The notes under the pieces were generated by a model. The model ran no database searches, had not been told where the DNA came from, and was given only the letters and a program-made list of their open reading frames with translations. A stretch of DNA of 17,145 nt from positions 1 to 17,145 of the forward strand of contig JACQED010000030.1 of the NCBI GenBank assembly GCA_016200785.1. The letters run 5' to 3'. Shown here one piece after another: positions 1-6,877 of this stretch (its first letter is position 1; every line of letters begins with the position of its first letter). Position numbers and translations under genes: made by a program. The DNA comes from Chloroflexota bacterium. Lineage in GTDB: Bacteria > Chloroflexota > Anaerolineae > Anaerolineales > JACQED01.

Positions 1-688
1 CATTGTCGAAGATGGCGCGGACTTCGATGAGGCGTTGGGCCGAGAAGGGCGCGGGACGCTCGTCGAGTCTGTACGAGGCGCTGGCCTTCGCGTGAAAGTT
101 CCGGATGCGGCCGAGGGCCGACGGCATGTCGGTAGGCGTCTTTGCTTTGAGCGCGTTCTTCACGATGACGTCGGTCTGCCGGACGGCAGCTTTGGCCTCG
201 GGCGGCATTTGCGAGACCGAGCCGAAGGCGAGGCCGACCGCGATCGCGCCGACGGGAATCCAATAGCGCGGCAGAACTTCGGTGGGGCCGAGCGTGACGC
301 CCTCCTCGTGCCAGTGGATCATACTGCGAAGCGTGAAACTGATCGGCGCGCTGAACACCGCCGCAGGCAGGAACGTGACTAACAACGCGACGGACAACTG
401 GAAGGAGCCGCCGGACGTGACAAGCGCCCTCACAGCGCCCCAGCCGGCAACGCCGAGCGCGCCGTAGATCACGCCTTTGACAAATGAGGCCGGCCACGCG
501 GTGAGCGCGCCGATGCCCAGACCGGCGAGGCTCGTCACCAACATAGAGGACAAGACCCTCGGCCAGTCCAACCGCAGAGGCACATCGCGCAGAAGAAACC
601 AGTCAATCGTGCTGGCCGTCAGCGAATACACCAACGCCAGCAGGAGTCCGTATAATCCGCCGGCGATACGGCGAGCGCGTTCTGACAT
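1..688 (-). CDS. Multi-pass membrane protein of unknown function, 3' end cut by the window
   Basis: The minus strand is open from an ATG at 688 to the window edge, 229 codons with no stop, so the C-terminus is missing. The start is supported by AGGA about 8 bases upstream. Hydrophobic stretches lie at about residues 10-33, 46-68, 70-90, 96-120 and 142-158, with short polar links, so four or five membrane helices are likely. Residues after 160 are soluble and charged. I recognise no family motif. The gene follows the DUF711 gene on the same strand with a gap of about 140 bases that holds a repeat array, so co-transcription is possible but not shown. It could be a small transporter-like or sensor-membrane protein; the missing tail may hold the informative domain. 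Confidence 0.7.
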   Translation of the reverse strand, partial: MSERARRIAGGLYGLLLALVYSLTASTIDWFLLRDVPLRLDWPRVLSSMLVTSLAGLGIGALTAWPASFVKGVIYGALGVAGWGAVRALVTSGGSFQLSVALLVTFLPAAVFSAPISFTLRSMIHWHEEGVTLGPTEVLPRYWIPVGAIAVGLAFGSVSQMPPEAKAAVRQTDVIVKNALKAKTPTDMPSALGRIRNFHAKASASYRLDERPAPFSAQRLIEVRAIFDN

Positions 689-787
689 CTACTTTTTCCT
701 GTATCCCCCTTCCTCGTTGTTGAAGATCCATCCGACCACCGCAGTGGGCATGGGGCTCCGTGAAGCGTGAGACGCGAAATGCGACGA

Positions 788-835
788 GTGACGGGTGACG
801 GGTGACGTTGGGCGCAACTCCCGTCACACGTCACC
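788..835. repeat. 7-base iterated array (GTGACGG) with inverted partner
   Basis: GTGACGG is repeated with exact 7-base period almost three times at 788-807. An opposing arm at 820-835 carries CCCGTCAC and CGTCACC, so GGTGACG (801-807) can pair with CGTCACC (829-835). The right arm covers the stop codon of the DUF711 gene. No T-run follows, so it is not a standard intrinsic terminator. Confidence 0.65.
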
Positions 836-2051
836 TCGAACGTGGCGCGAGGTCGAAGGCGGTTGCCCCGGCGAACAGGCCGCCCAGGCCAGTCGAACGA
901 GGATCGAGAATGCGGCACGGGGCAAAATATGGAAAATCAAAATTCACTTCGTCGCCGACGCGCTTGCCCGGGATCGGCATCAGGCGCGCGGTGAGCGGTT
1001 TGTTCAATCGCAGGGCCAGCGCGGCCACGTCAACCAGAATCGCGGTCAGGGCTTCGGCGGTGACGTCGCCGGGCAAGGGCACCGTGTCCAGCCCTGCGCC
1101 ACACACGCTGGAATAGAGCAACAGGTCGCTCAAAGTAAGTGAACCCTCAACGGCGCGCGCCGCTAACACGGCGTCTTCGAAGACGGACAGCAGAAGGCCG
1201 GTGAAGCCGACGCGCTTGAATTCGGCGCGGTCGAGCGCATCGGCCAGGAAGGCCGCCGCCGCGAGCGTGCCGTGCTCGCCGGCTTTCGCGCCGCTCAATC
1301 TTTCCAGCGCCGTGCCCAGCGAACGCGCCGTCTCAGGATAGGGCGCGAGGGAGAAATCGATTCCGGCGAAGCGCAGGCCGCGCTGACCGCTGATCTTCTT
1401 GGCGGTCTTGGAAATCTTCTGCGCGTTATCTTCAACCGCCCGGATGAGGCGCGCGCGCGCCTCGTCGAGCGAGGCGGCCTCGGCCAGCGCGCTCACTGCG
1501 ATCTCCGCGCCCTCGACGCCGATCGAAAACATGGGCGAGCCGCCATCGTGATAGGCCGCCGGCAAAAACGGCGCGCCGGGGGCAACGTTGGCCAGCGCGG
1601 CAAAACGCAAATTGCCGAAGCCGTTCGGCACGGAGGTCGCACAGCGCCGGATGACTTCGGCCGCGAGGCGCGCAGCCGGCAGGCTCAAGCCCGTCACCGG
1701 GTCGGCGATAATCGCGGAAGCGAATACGTGCTCGGTCGCGCCGATCGCGTCGGGGATGGCGTTGAAGAACGCCGGGGCGTCCGCCGGCCGCGCGGGGCCG
1801 AGAGTCGCCGTGTCAATTTTGTTGACGAAGCACGCGGCCTCGATGTCCAGCGCGTATTGAACGAGTTTGCCCGCCTCGCCCTCAAGGAGTGCGGCGAACG
1901 GCGGGCCGGCCAGCCGCACTGTCTGGACGGTGTAGCCGTTGTCTTCAAGCGCCCATTTGACTTCGCTCGTCGCTCGGCCGGCCGCGGCCAAGCGTTCGAC
2001 TGAGACGGGGAAGGAGGGATTGGCGAAATAGGTGATGGTGCGGATGTTCAT
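831..2051 (-). CDS. DUF711 family protein
   Basis: The protein has 406 residues counted from the ATG at 2051; a TTG codon just before it is a possible alternative start. The N-terminus, beginning MNIRTITYF and followed by a conserved-looking QTVRLAGPPF segment near residue 40, is what I recognise as the DUF711 family (COG2848-like, also called PFL-related). The length is close to the 400-450 usual for the family. Known structures of relatives resemble glycyl-radical enzymes in fold, but the biochemical role is not established and I assign none. It is a soluble Ala-rich protein with no signal peptide or membrane helix. No strong ribosome binding site precedes the start. The gene is divergent from the dehydratase, and its stop codon lies inside a repeat arm. 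Confidence 0.85.
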   Translation of the reverse strand: MNIRTITYFANPSFPVSVERLAAAGRATSEVKWALEDNGYTVQTVRLAGPPFAALLEGEAGKLVQYALDIEAACFVNKIDTATLGPARPADAPAFFNAIPDAIGATEHVFASAIIADPVTGLSLPAARLAAEVIRRCATSVPNGFGNLRFAALANVAPGAPFLPAAYHDGGSPMFSIGVEGAEIAVSALAEAASLDEARARLIRAVEDNAQKISKTAKKISGQRGLRFAGIDFSLAPYPETARSLGTALERLSGAKAGEHGTLAAAAFLADALDRAEFKRVGFTGLLLSVFEDAVLAARAVEGSLTLSDLLLYSSVCGAGLDTVPLPGDVTAEALTAILVDVAALALRLNKPLTARLMPIPGKRVGDEVNFDFPYFAPCRILDPRSTGLGGLFAGATAFDLAPRSR

Positions 2052-2055
2052 CAAG

Positions 2056-2081
2056 GCCCGATTTTTTCAACGGGCGTTGAA
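2056..2081 (-). promoter_or_regulatory. Two mutually exclusive hairpins just upstream of the DUF711 start
   Basis: Reading the minus strand toward the gene, TTCAACG pairs with CGTTGAA across a two-base loop (2066-2081). A second pairing, GCCCG with CGGGC (2071-2075 and 2056-2060), uses part of the same bases and ends about four bases before the start codon. This could be an operator or an RNA switch over the start site. It rests on base pairing alone. Confidence 0.3.
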
Positions 2082-2151
2082 CCACGCAGACACCACGGCA
2101 CGAAGTTCACGAAACCGCTTTGTGCTCTTCGTGTCTTTGGGTCTTTGTGGT
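2081..2151. repeat. Iterated CACGAAG-type array folding as a long imperfect palindrome
   Basis: The left arm (2081-2113) contains the related words CCACGCAGA, CACCACGG, CACGAAGTT and CACGAAACC. The right arm (2119-2151) contains their complements, such as CTTCGTG and CTTTGTGG. ACCAC at 2081-2085 pairs with GTGGT at 2147-2151, and CACGAAG at 2099-2105 pairs with CTTCGTG at 2126-2132. It lies between two divergent genes, where a terminator would have no purpose. Confidence 0.7.
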
Positions 2152-2211
2152 AACCCGTCGGAGTGACTCGCACAAGTTTATCACACTGCGAGCCAAAATG
2201 GAGAGGGTCTG

Positions 2212-2220
2212 TGATAGAAT
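2212..2220 (+). promoter_or_regulatory. Probable extended -10 promoter of the dehydratase gene
   Basis: TGATAGAAT matches an extended -10 (TGn followed by TAGAAT at 2215-2220) 36 bases before the ATG at 2257. No -35 match is visible at the right distance. It is flanked by TATCACA near 2179 and TGTGATA ending at 2216, an inverted pair that could also be an operator. Confidence 0.4.
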
Positions 2221-2256
2221 GCCCGGCAAACACCCCATTCAGAAAGGCCAAAGGAC

Positions 2257-3213
2257 ATGAACCCGCCCACCTTCGTCGATCTCCTGCGTGCCCGCCGAGT
2301 CATCAACGAGCACCTGCCGCGCACTCCCCTGCACAACTATCCGGCGCTCGACCGCCTGCTCGATGCGCGCGTTTACGTGAAGCACGAGAATTATCATCTC
2401 ATTGGCGCGTTCAAGATTCGCGGCGGCATCAACCTCGTCTCACAGTTGACGCCCGAAGAGCGAGAGCGCGGCGTGGTGACGGCTTCGACCGGCAACCACG
2501 GCCAATCGATCGCCTATGCGGCGAAATTGTTCGGGGTGAGCGCCGTCATCGTCGTCCCCGAAAAGGCCAACCCGGTCAAAGTGGAAGCGATGCGCAGTCA
2601 CGGCGCGGAACTCGTCTTTCACGGGCGCGATTTCGACGACGCGAAAGCGCACTGCGAGGCGTTGTCGCGCGAGCGCGGCCTGCGCTACATTTCATCGGGC
2701 GACGAGCCGTTGTTGATCGCGGGCGTCGGCACGCACACCCTCGAGATCATCGAGGAACGGCCGGAAGTGGAAATGGTGATCGTGCCGGTGGGCGGCGGGA
2801 GCGGCGCGGCCGGCGCGTGCCTCGCGGCCAAAGCGCTCAATCCCGCCATTCAGGTGATCGGCGTGCAGTCGAGCGCGGCCCCGGCGGCGTATTTGACGTG
2901 GAAGTCGCACACGGCCACCGAGAACAAGATGCAGACTGTGGCGGATGGGCTGGCGACCCGCGCGCCCTTTATGATGCCCCAGCGCATCATGTGGGAGCAT
3001 CTCGACGATTTCATTCTGGTGGACGACGACGAATTGAAGCGCGGGGTGGTGGTGTATCTCGAAAAGGCGAAGACGCTGGCCGAACTCGCCGGGGCGGCGC
3101 CACTGGCCGCCGCGCTGAAAATCCGCGAGCGGGTACGCGGCAAGACGGTCGCGTTGATTCTCAGCGGAGGCAATATCTCACCGGAGCAATTGCGAGAGTG
3201 CCTGAGCGTGTAA
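2257..3213 (+). CDS. Threonine/serine dehydratase, PLP-dependent (fold type II)
   Basis: This 318-residue enzyme belongs to the tryptophan-synthase-beta-like PLP family; relatives convert threonine or serine to 2-oxobutanoate or pyruvate plus ammonia in the cytoplasm. The PLP lysine is K53 within HLIGAFKIRGG; the family more often has GSFK, so Ala replaces Ser before the FK. STGNHG (77-82) contacts the substrate carboxylate, GGGSG (179-183) binds the PLP phosphate, and SGGN (303-306) supplies the Ser that faces the pyridine nitrogen, as in dehydratases and serine racemases. There is no C-terminal ACT regulatory domain, so feedback inhibition of the biosynthetic IlvA type is unlikely; a catabolic role fits better. 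Serine racemase or hydroxyaspartate ammonia-lyase activity cannot be excluded. AAAGGA just before the ATG supports the start. The gene is monocistronic and ends in a convergent gap. Confidence 0.9.
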   Translation: MNPPTFVDLLRARRVINEHLPRTPLHNYPALDRLLDARVYVKHENYHLIGAFKIRGGINLVSQLTPEERERGVVTASTGNHGQSIAYAAKLFGVSAVIVVPEKANPVKVEAMRSHGAELVFHGRDFDDAKAHCEALSRERGLRYISSGDEPLLIAGVGTHTLEIIEERPEVEMVIVPVGGGSGAAGACLAAKALNPAIQVIGVQSSAAPAAYLTWKSHTATENKMQTVADGLATRAPFMMPQRIMWEHLDDFILVDDDELKRGVVVYLEKAKTLAELAGAAPLAAALKIRERVRGKTVALILSGGNISPEQLRECLSV

Positions 3214-3232
3214 GAGTCTATCCCAAAAGATC

Positions 3233-3304
3233 ACCACGAAGGCACGAAGGCGCGAAGACCACAAAGAAAACTTGGTGAACTTAGTGACTTGGCGTCTTTG
3301 TGGT
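3233..3304. repeat. 8-base iterated array (CACGAAGG) folding as a long imperfect palindrome
   Basis: CACGAAGG occurs at 3235-3242 and 3243-3250, then CGCGAAGA and CCACAAAG follow in the same 8-base phase. The opposing arm (3270-3304) is the looser complement and ends TTTGTGGT, which pairs with ACCACGAA at 3233-3240. It fills the gap between the converging dehydratase and the duplicated-domain gene, so a bidirectional terminator role is possible here. Confidence 0.7.
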
Positions 3305-3336
3305 CGAGGGCCTGTTCTCGAAAGAAGGGTTTCTAT

Positions 3337-3975
3337 TCAGGACGAGACAGCCACCTCGACTCTGAGAAACTCGTGCGATCCGGCCTCCACCTGGCTGCAC
3401 AGTTGGAGAAACCACACTTGGAACTCCGGCTGTTTGAACAGGCCGCGACGCTGGCTTTCCCACTCCGACAGGCCGTCGACCTCGATCTCGATCACCGCCT
3501 GGAACATCGGGCCGGAAGCGTCGGTCAGGATGCGCGGCCGGCGGCCTACGCCGCTGTCGGCCAGCATCGCGCCGTAGCGTTGAAGCAGACTCACCGTCGG
3601 GCGGATCTGCCATTTGAGCGCGCGGAAGACCTGGCGCACGACGATGACGCCGGGCCGCGACCATTCATCGCAGTGCCCCTCGATCGTGTAATACTCGCGC
3701 CGCCCGGCCTCGATCAGCAACTGGAATTCGCGGAACCAGTCGGCGAACTCGGTTTGGCTGAACAACTTGTCCCGCCCCGCCTCCCACTCGCCCAGACTCG
3801 GCAGCATCAGTTCGGTGACGAGTGAGTACATCGGCCCGGAGATGTCGGTGAGCACGTGATAGTGAGTATCGGCCGTCGTGTAAGCCGGCGACATTTTCGA
3901 CAGTCGCGCGAACAGAGTGACGGCCTGATCGATTTTGCCGAACTTGACTTGAAAAACGTCACGGATTTGAATCAT
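3337..3975 (-). CDS. Protein of two tandem dimeric alpha/beta-barrel-like domains, function unknown
   Basis: The 212-residue protein is an internal duplication. Residues 4-99 and 112-207 share the same order of landmarks: LTDISGPM against LTDASGPM, GEWE against SEWE, LFSQTEF against LFKQPEF, a Trp-Phe pair, then IEAG against VEAG, each ending in an aromatic-rich strand. One copy is about 95 residues, the size of a ferredoxin-like half of a dimeric alpha/beta barrel, and the look recalls NIPSNAP/ABM-type domains; that assignment is tentative. A fused pair would make the barrel within one chain. No catalytic residue is evident, no signal peptide. GGAGGAAAC directly before the ATG is a strong ribosome binding site, and a TATAAT lies about 45 bases upstream. 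Confidence 0.8.
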   Translation of the reverse strand: MIQIRDVFQVKFGKIDQAVTLFARLSKMSPAYTTADTHYHVLTDISGPMYSLVTELMLPSLGEWEAGRDKLFSQTEFADWFREFQLLIEAGRREYYTIEGHCDEWSRPGVIVVRQVFRALKWQIRPTVSLLQRYGAMLADSGVGRRPRILTDASGPMFQAVIEIEVDGLSEWESQRRGLFKQPEFQVWFLQLCSQVEAGSHEFLRVEVAVSS

Positions 3976-4017
3976 GTTTCCTCCACGGAGCCGGAAGATG
4001 GCAACGCCGGCAGGCTG

Positions 4018-4023
4018 ATTATA
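4018..4023 (-). promoter_or_regulatory. Probable -10 box of the duplicated-domain gene
   Basis: TATAAT on the minus strand, placing the transcript start near 4011 and giving a leader of about 36 bases containing the GGAGG site. The -35 region at 17-base spacing reads TTACCC, a weak match. Confidence 0.45.
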
Positions 4024-4065
4024 TCTTCATTGCCGGATGTGGGTAATCACCACGCCGGCGCTCTA

Positions 4066-4093
4066 TTGCGGCGAGCGCAGAGACGAGTATACT
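4066..4093 (+). promoter_or_regulatory. Probable promoter of the sensor kinase gene
   Basis: TTGCGG at 4066-4071 and TATACT at 4088-4093 are separated by 16 bases, a good fit to a housekeeping sigma promoter. The predicted transcript start near 4100 leaves only about 15 bases before the ATG at 4115. It is back to back with the -10 box of the neighbouring minus-strand gene. Confidence 0.5.
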
Positions 4094-4114
4094 GAAACGG
4101 AATAGCGACTAGAG

Positions 4115-5356
4115 ATGAACGCAGGCGACGAGACATGGGGCGTGGACAAAATCGCTCTCATCAACCAGACCTTCAGCGAACTGGCGGATGATGAAGTGCG
4201 TAATCTCGCGGAGCACCTTTTCGTCCGCGCTTATCCCGCCGGAACCTACCTGTGCCGCGAGGGTGAATTCGGCGACGTGTTCTACATCCTGGCCCGGGGC
4301 CGGGCGAAGATCACCATGAAGACGGGCGACGGAGACGACGAGCGCGTCCTGCGCGTCATCGGCCCCGGCGAATTCTTCGGCGAAATGGGGCTGATCCAGA
4401 ATTCTCCCCGCGCCGCGAACGTGGTGACCATCAGCGAAGCCGCCGTCCTCGAAATGCAGAAGGCCGATTTCGGCGCCGTGCTCAGCGCCAGCCCGCATAT
4501 GGCGATCAGCCTCATTCGCAGCACGCTCGACCGCCTGCGCTCCAACGATCAACTCATCATTCAGGAACTGCGCCGGATCAACGCCACGCTCAAGCGGCTG
4601 GATCGCAACAAGATCGAGTTCATCGAGGTCGCGGCGCACGAACTACGCACGCCGCTGACCGTGTTGATGGGCTACGCGGGCGTGCTGGAGATTGACCCCG
4701 CGACTCAGTCCGATCCGATGTTGAAGGACGTGGCCGCCGGCATCCTCAAAGGCGCCGAACGTCTCCTGCACGTCGTCAACACGATGCTCGACGTCACCCG
4801 CATCTCGACCGGCAAGCTGCGCCTCTCGCCGGCCCCCGTGCTGTTGAAAAGCGCCATCGGCAACCTGATCTCACAGCTCAAGCCCGACATCGCGGCCCGG
4901 CAGCTGGAGGTGACTCAAGAGCACGACCCGGACACTCCGATCGTCAACGGCGATCCCCCGCTGATCGAAAAAGCCCTGCAACATCTGATCCTCAACGCGA
5001 TCAAATACACACCGGACGGAGGGCGGATTCACATCCGCACGCGGCCGGCGGCGCTCGAAGACGACCAGCCGGGCGTCGAGGTCAGCATTCGCGATTCGGG
5101 CATCGGGCTTGACAAGGCAGAGCAAGAACTCGTTTTTGAAAAGTTTTATCAAGTCGGGCCTTCGTCTCTGCATTCGTCGGGCAAGGCATCTTTCAAGGCC
5201 GGCGGGCAAGGGATGGGTCTGGCTATCGCGCGCGGGGTCGCCGAATCTCACGGCGGGAAACTTTGGGTGGAGAGTGAGGGGCACGACGAGGCCCGCATGC
5301 CGGGCAGCACGTTCTTCCTTTTGCTTCCGATCAACCCGTCGCCGGACGCAGCGTAG
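4115..5356 (+). CDS. Sensor histidine kinase with N-terminal cyclic-nucleotide-binding domain
   Basis: This is a 413-residue soluble kinase without membrane helices. Residues about 14-135 form a CRP-like cNMP-binding domain with a phosphate-binding cassette: GEFFGEMGL at 85-93 and R99-A-A following, the residues that hold the cyclic phosphate in CRP-type domains. A helical linker (about 130-167) leads to the dimerisation/phosphoacceptor helix with EVAAHELRTP, phospho-acceptor H175. The ATPase domain has the N box (N294), DSGIG (327-331), an F box (FEKFYQ, 341-346) and GQGMGLA (364-370), so it looks active. It should phosphorylate a response regulator in response to a cyclic nucleotide or another small ligand; no regulator gene lies in the window. 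The class III cyclase gene 2.3 kb downstream is a possible source of the ligand, by inference only. Its 3' end overlaps the convergent methyltransferase gene by 26 bases. Confidence 0.9.
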   Translation: MNAGDETWGVDKIALINQTFSELADDEVRNLAEHLFVRAYPAGTYLCREGEFGDVFYILARGRAKITMKTGDGDDERVLRVIGPGEFFGEMGLIQNSPRAANVVTISEAAVLEMQKADFGAVLSASPHMAISLIRSTLDRLRSNDQLIIQELRRINATLKRLDRNKIEFIEVAAHELRTPLTVLMGYAGVLEIDPATQSDPMLKDVAAGILKGAERLLHVVNTMLDVTRISTGKLRLSPAPVLLKSAIGNLISQLKPDIAARQLEVTQEHDPDTPIVNGDPPLIEKALQHLILNAIKYTPDGGRIHIRTRPAALEDDQPGVEVSIRDSGIGLDKAEQELVFEKFYQVGPSSLHSSGKASFKAGGQGMGLAIARGVAESHGGKLWVESEGHDEARMPGSTFFLLLPINPSPDAA

Positions 5357-6017
5357 ACGGATTCGCTCGCCGCGAGAACTGAAAGATCAACAACTCTTCG
5401 CGCCCTCGTCGTTGCGGGGCAGAGTCGGACGGCGTCTCGCGCGACAACAAGTCAAACCCCTTTTCACCAAACAAAGACAGGATTTCTTTCAGCGAGACCG
5501 GGAAGGGCGGCCCGCTCTCGCGATCGTCGAGCGGAAAGGCGAGGGCGATGTAAGTGCCACCCGGCTTTCCTTCGGCAGGCTCAGGACTTCGCAGCAGGCG
5601 CGCGACGACGTCGGCATATTCGGCGCGGCGCAGCGGATGGATCGCGCAATAGCAGGTGTATTCAAGAACGTAGTCGAACGCGCCGTCCAGTTCTTTCGGC
5701 AAATCAAAGATGTCGCTTTGCAGAATTTCGACGGGCTCATGCGGATCGGCGAGGGCGCGCATGTCGCGCACGGCGTCGGCGGCGAAATCAACGGCGGTGA
5801 CGGCGAAGCCGCGCCGGGCGAACTCGCGCGCGTCGTGCCCGCGCCCCGCGCCGAGGACGATCATCCGGCCGGGCGCGAACTGGCCGTGATCGAGCAATCG
5901 GCGAAAAGCGGGCGTCGGTCGGCCGAGGTCCCATCCGGCATCGCCGCGCTGATAGATCTCCTCCCAGTAGCCGGGCAAGTTGACGGCCGGCGCTGGCGCG
6001 TTACTGATGTCACTCAT
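5331..6017 (-). CDS. TPMT-like class I SAM-dependent methyltransferase
   Basis: The 228-residue protein begins at the ATG at 6017, preceded by GAGGGG, and overlaps the end of the GGDEF gene by 8 bases, so translation is probably coupled. It resembles the thiopurine S-methyltransferase branch: the entry motif YWEEIYQRGDAGWDLG at 18-32 and the SAM-binding glycine motif VLGAGRGHDA at 54-63, where the family usually has GCGRGHDA. Substrate cannot be read; many bacterial relatives act on thiols, selenium, tellurium or halide ions. An eight-residue block RSPEPAEG (143-150) interrupts the ordinary RLL-KPGG turn before strand 5 and is coded by a repeat-like 24-base insert. The last dozen residues are in the zone overlapping the kinase gene and look like a tail. 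I expect the protein to fold, since the insert is in a loop. Confidence 0.85.
   Translation of the reverse strand: MSDISNAPAPAVNLPGYWEEIYQRGDAGWDLGRPTPAFRRLLDHGQFAPGRMIVLGAGRGHDAREFARRGFAVTAVDFAADAVRDMRALADPHEPVEILQSDIFDLPKELDGAFDYVLEYTCYCAIHPLRRAEYADVVARLLRSPEPAEGKPGGTYIALAFPLDDRESGPPFPVSLKEILSLFGEKGFDLLSRETPSDSAPQRRGREELLIFQFSRRANPSTLRPATG
5568..5591. repeat. 24-base in-frame repeat-like insert within the TPMT-like gene
   Basis: The insert carries the word TCCTTCGGCAGGCTCAGGA. From memory, close variants (CCTTCGACAGGCTCAGG type) are scattered through many bacterial genomes as short interspersed repeats. Taking it out restores an uninterrupted RLLKPGG, the usual sequence at this place in class I methyltransferases. 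Confidence 0.55.
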
Positions 6018-6876
6018 GTGTCCCCTCGCCGAATGCGAGGTACGCAGCCCTGTTCTTGCCGTCGCGCTTGACCGAATACATGAGCTCGTCCGCTTTGTTG
6101 AGCACCTCGTCAACCGATTTGGGAGGACTCACATACGACGCGACGCCAATACTGAACGTCACCGGCCAGCTGTACTGCCGCATGGCCTCAAGCAGTTGGC
6201 TCTGAATCCGATCCGTCACAACCCGCGCCGCGTCATCCTCAGTCTCCGTAAGCAGGATGGCAAATTCGTCGCCGCCCAGCCGGGCGATCATGTCCACGGC
6301 GCGAATGTTTCGCCGTGTCACTTCTGCCACCAGGCGCAGCAGCCGGTCGCCGGTGCTGTGCCCGAAGCGATCGTTCACCGTTTTGAAGTTGTCGAGGTCA
6401 ATATAGCCCACCGTGAAGGGCCGCCCAAAGCGGCGCGCACGGCTGATCTCATTGCCCGTTGTCTCGACAAACGCTCTGCGGTTCGCCGCGCCGGTCAAAT
6501 AGTCTGTCCGGGCCAGCGCTTGTTCGCGCTCGAGCGCCGTCTTGAGGGACGACCCGATTCGGCCGGCCAACAGAAAGATGACCAGTGTTGCGGCCTCATT
6601 CCACAAGTCCGCCCCGAAAAAGTAGCGGTAGCCAAGTTGCGCGAAATCAATCGCATAGATCACGCCAGCGCTGGCGACGGCGATCAGGACGCCGGGCCGC
6701 GAACCCGCAAACAGGGCGACGACAAAAATCGGGATCAAATAGAACAGACGCAGCGATACGCTCTGGCCGATCAGGTGGTCGAGAACGCCGATCGCGATCG
6801 TCAAGAGGAGTCCTGATGTAATCAGGAAGAGCCTGGATTGCTCTCGCAGGTATCGGCCAACGGCATCCGCTATCAA
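6010..6876 (-). CDS. Membrane-anchored diguanylate cyclase (GGDEF)
   Basis: This 288-residue protein makes cyclic di-GMP from two GTP. Residues 15-37, 42-58, 61-80 and about 92-106 are hydrophobic, giving a four-helix membrane anchor, then a short helix leads to the GGDEF domain (about 122-282). The domain has D125-x-L-T, D160 for metal, N168 for GTP, and the intact signature GGDEF at 201-205. RAVD at 192-195 lies five residues before it, the position of the inhibitory I-site, so product feedback is expected. The start is taken at TTG 6876: AAGAGGAA lies at good spacing, and no ATG is nearer. It begins 1 base after the stop of the interrupted methyltransferase and overlaps the next gene, so the three genes form one translation-coupled run. 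Whether the broken upstream gene lowers its expression is open. Confidence 0.92.
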   Translation of the reverse strand: MIADAVGRYLREQSRLFLITSGLLLTIAIGVLDHLIGQSVSLRLFYLIPIFVVALFAGSRPGVLIAVASAGVIYAIDFAQLGYRYFFGADLWNEAATLVIFLLAGRIGSSLKTALEREQALARTDYLTGAANRRAFVETTGNEISRARRFGRPFTVGYIDLDNFKTVNDRFGHSTGDRLLRLVAEVTRRNIRAVDMIARLGGDEFAILLTETEDDAARVVTDRIQSQLLEAMRQYSWPVTFSIGVASYVSPPKSVDEVLNKADELMYSVKRDGKNRAAYLAFGEGTHE

Positions 6877-6877
6877 A

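Noticed and set aside
1272..2003. Plus-strand frame of 243 codons opposite the DUF711 gene
   Set aside because: It is Arg-rich and lacks any domain; the minus strand carries the recognised family.
2163..3278. Open frame of 371 codons on the plus strand over the dehydratase
   Set aside because: It is the other frame of a gene with clear PLP motifs; the product is Arg-rich and low in hydrophobic residues, typical of a shadow.
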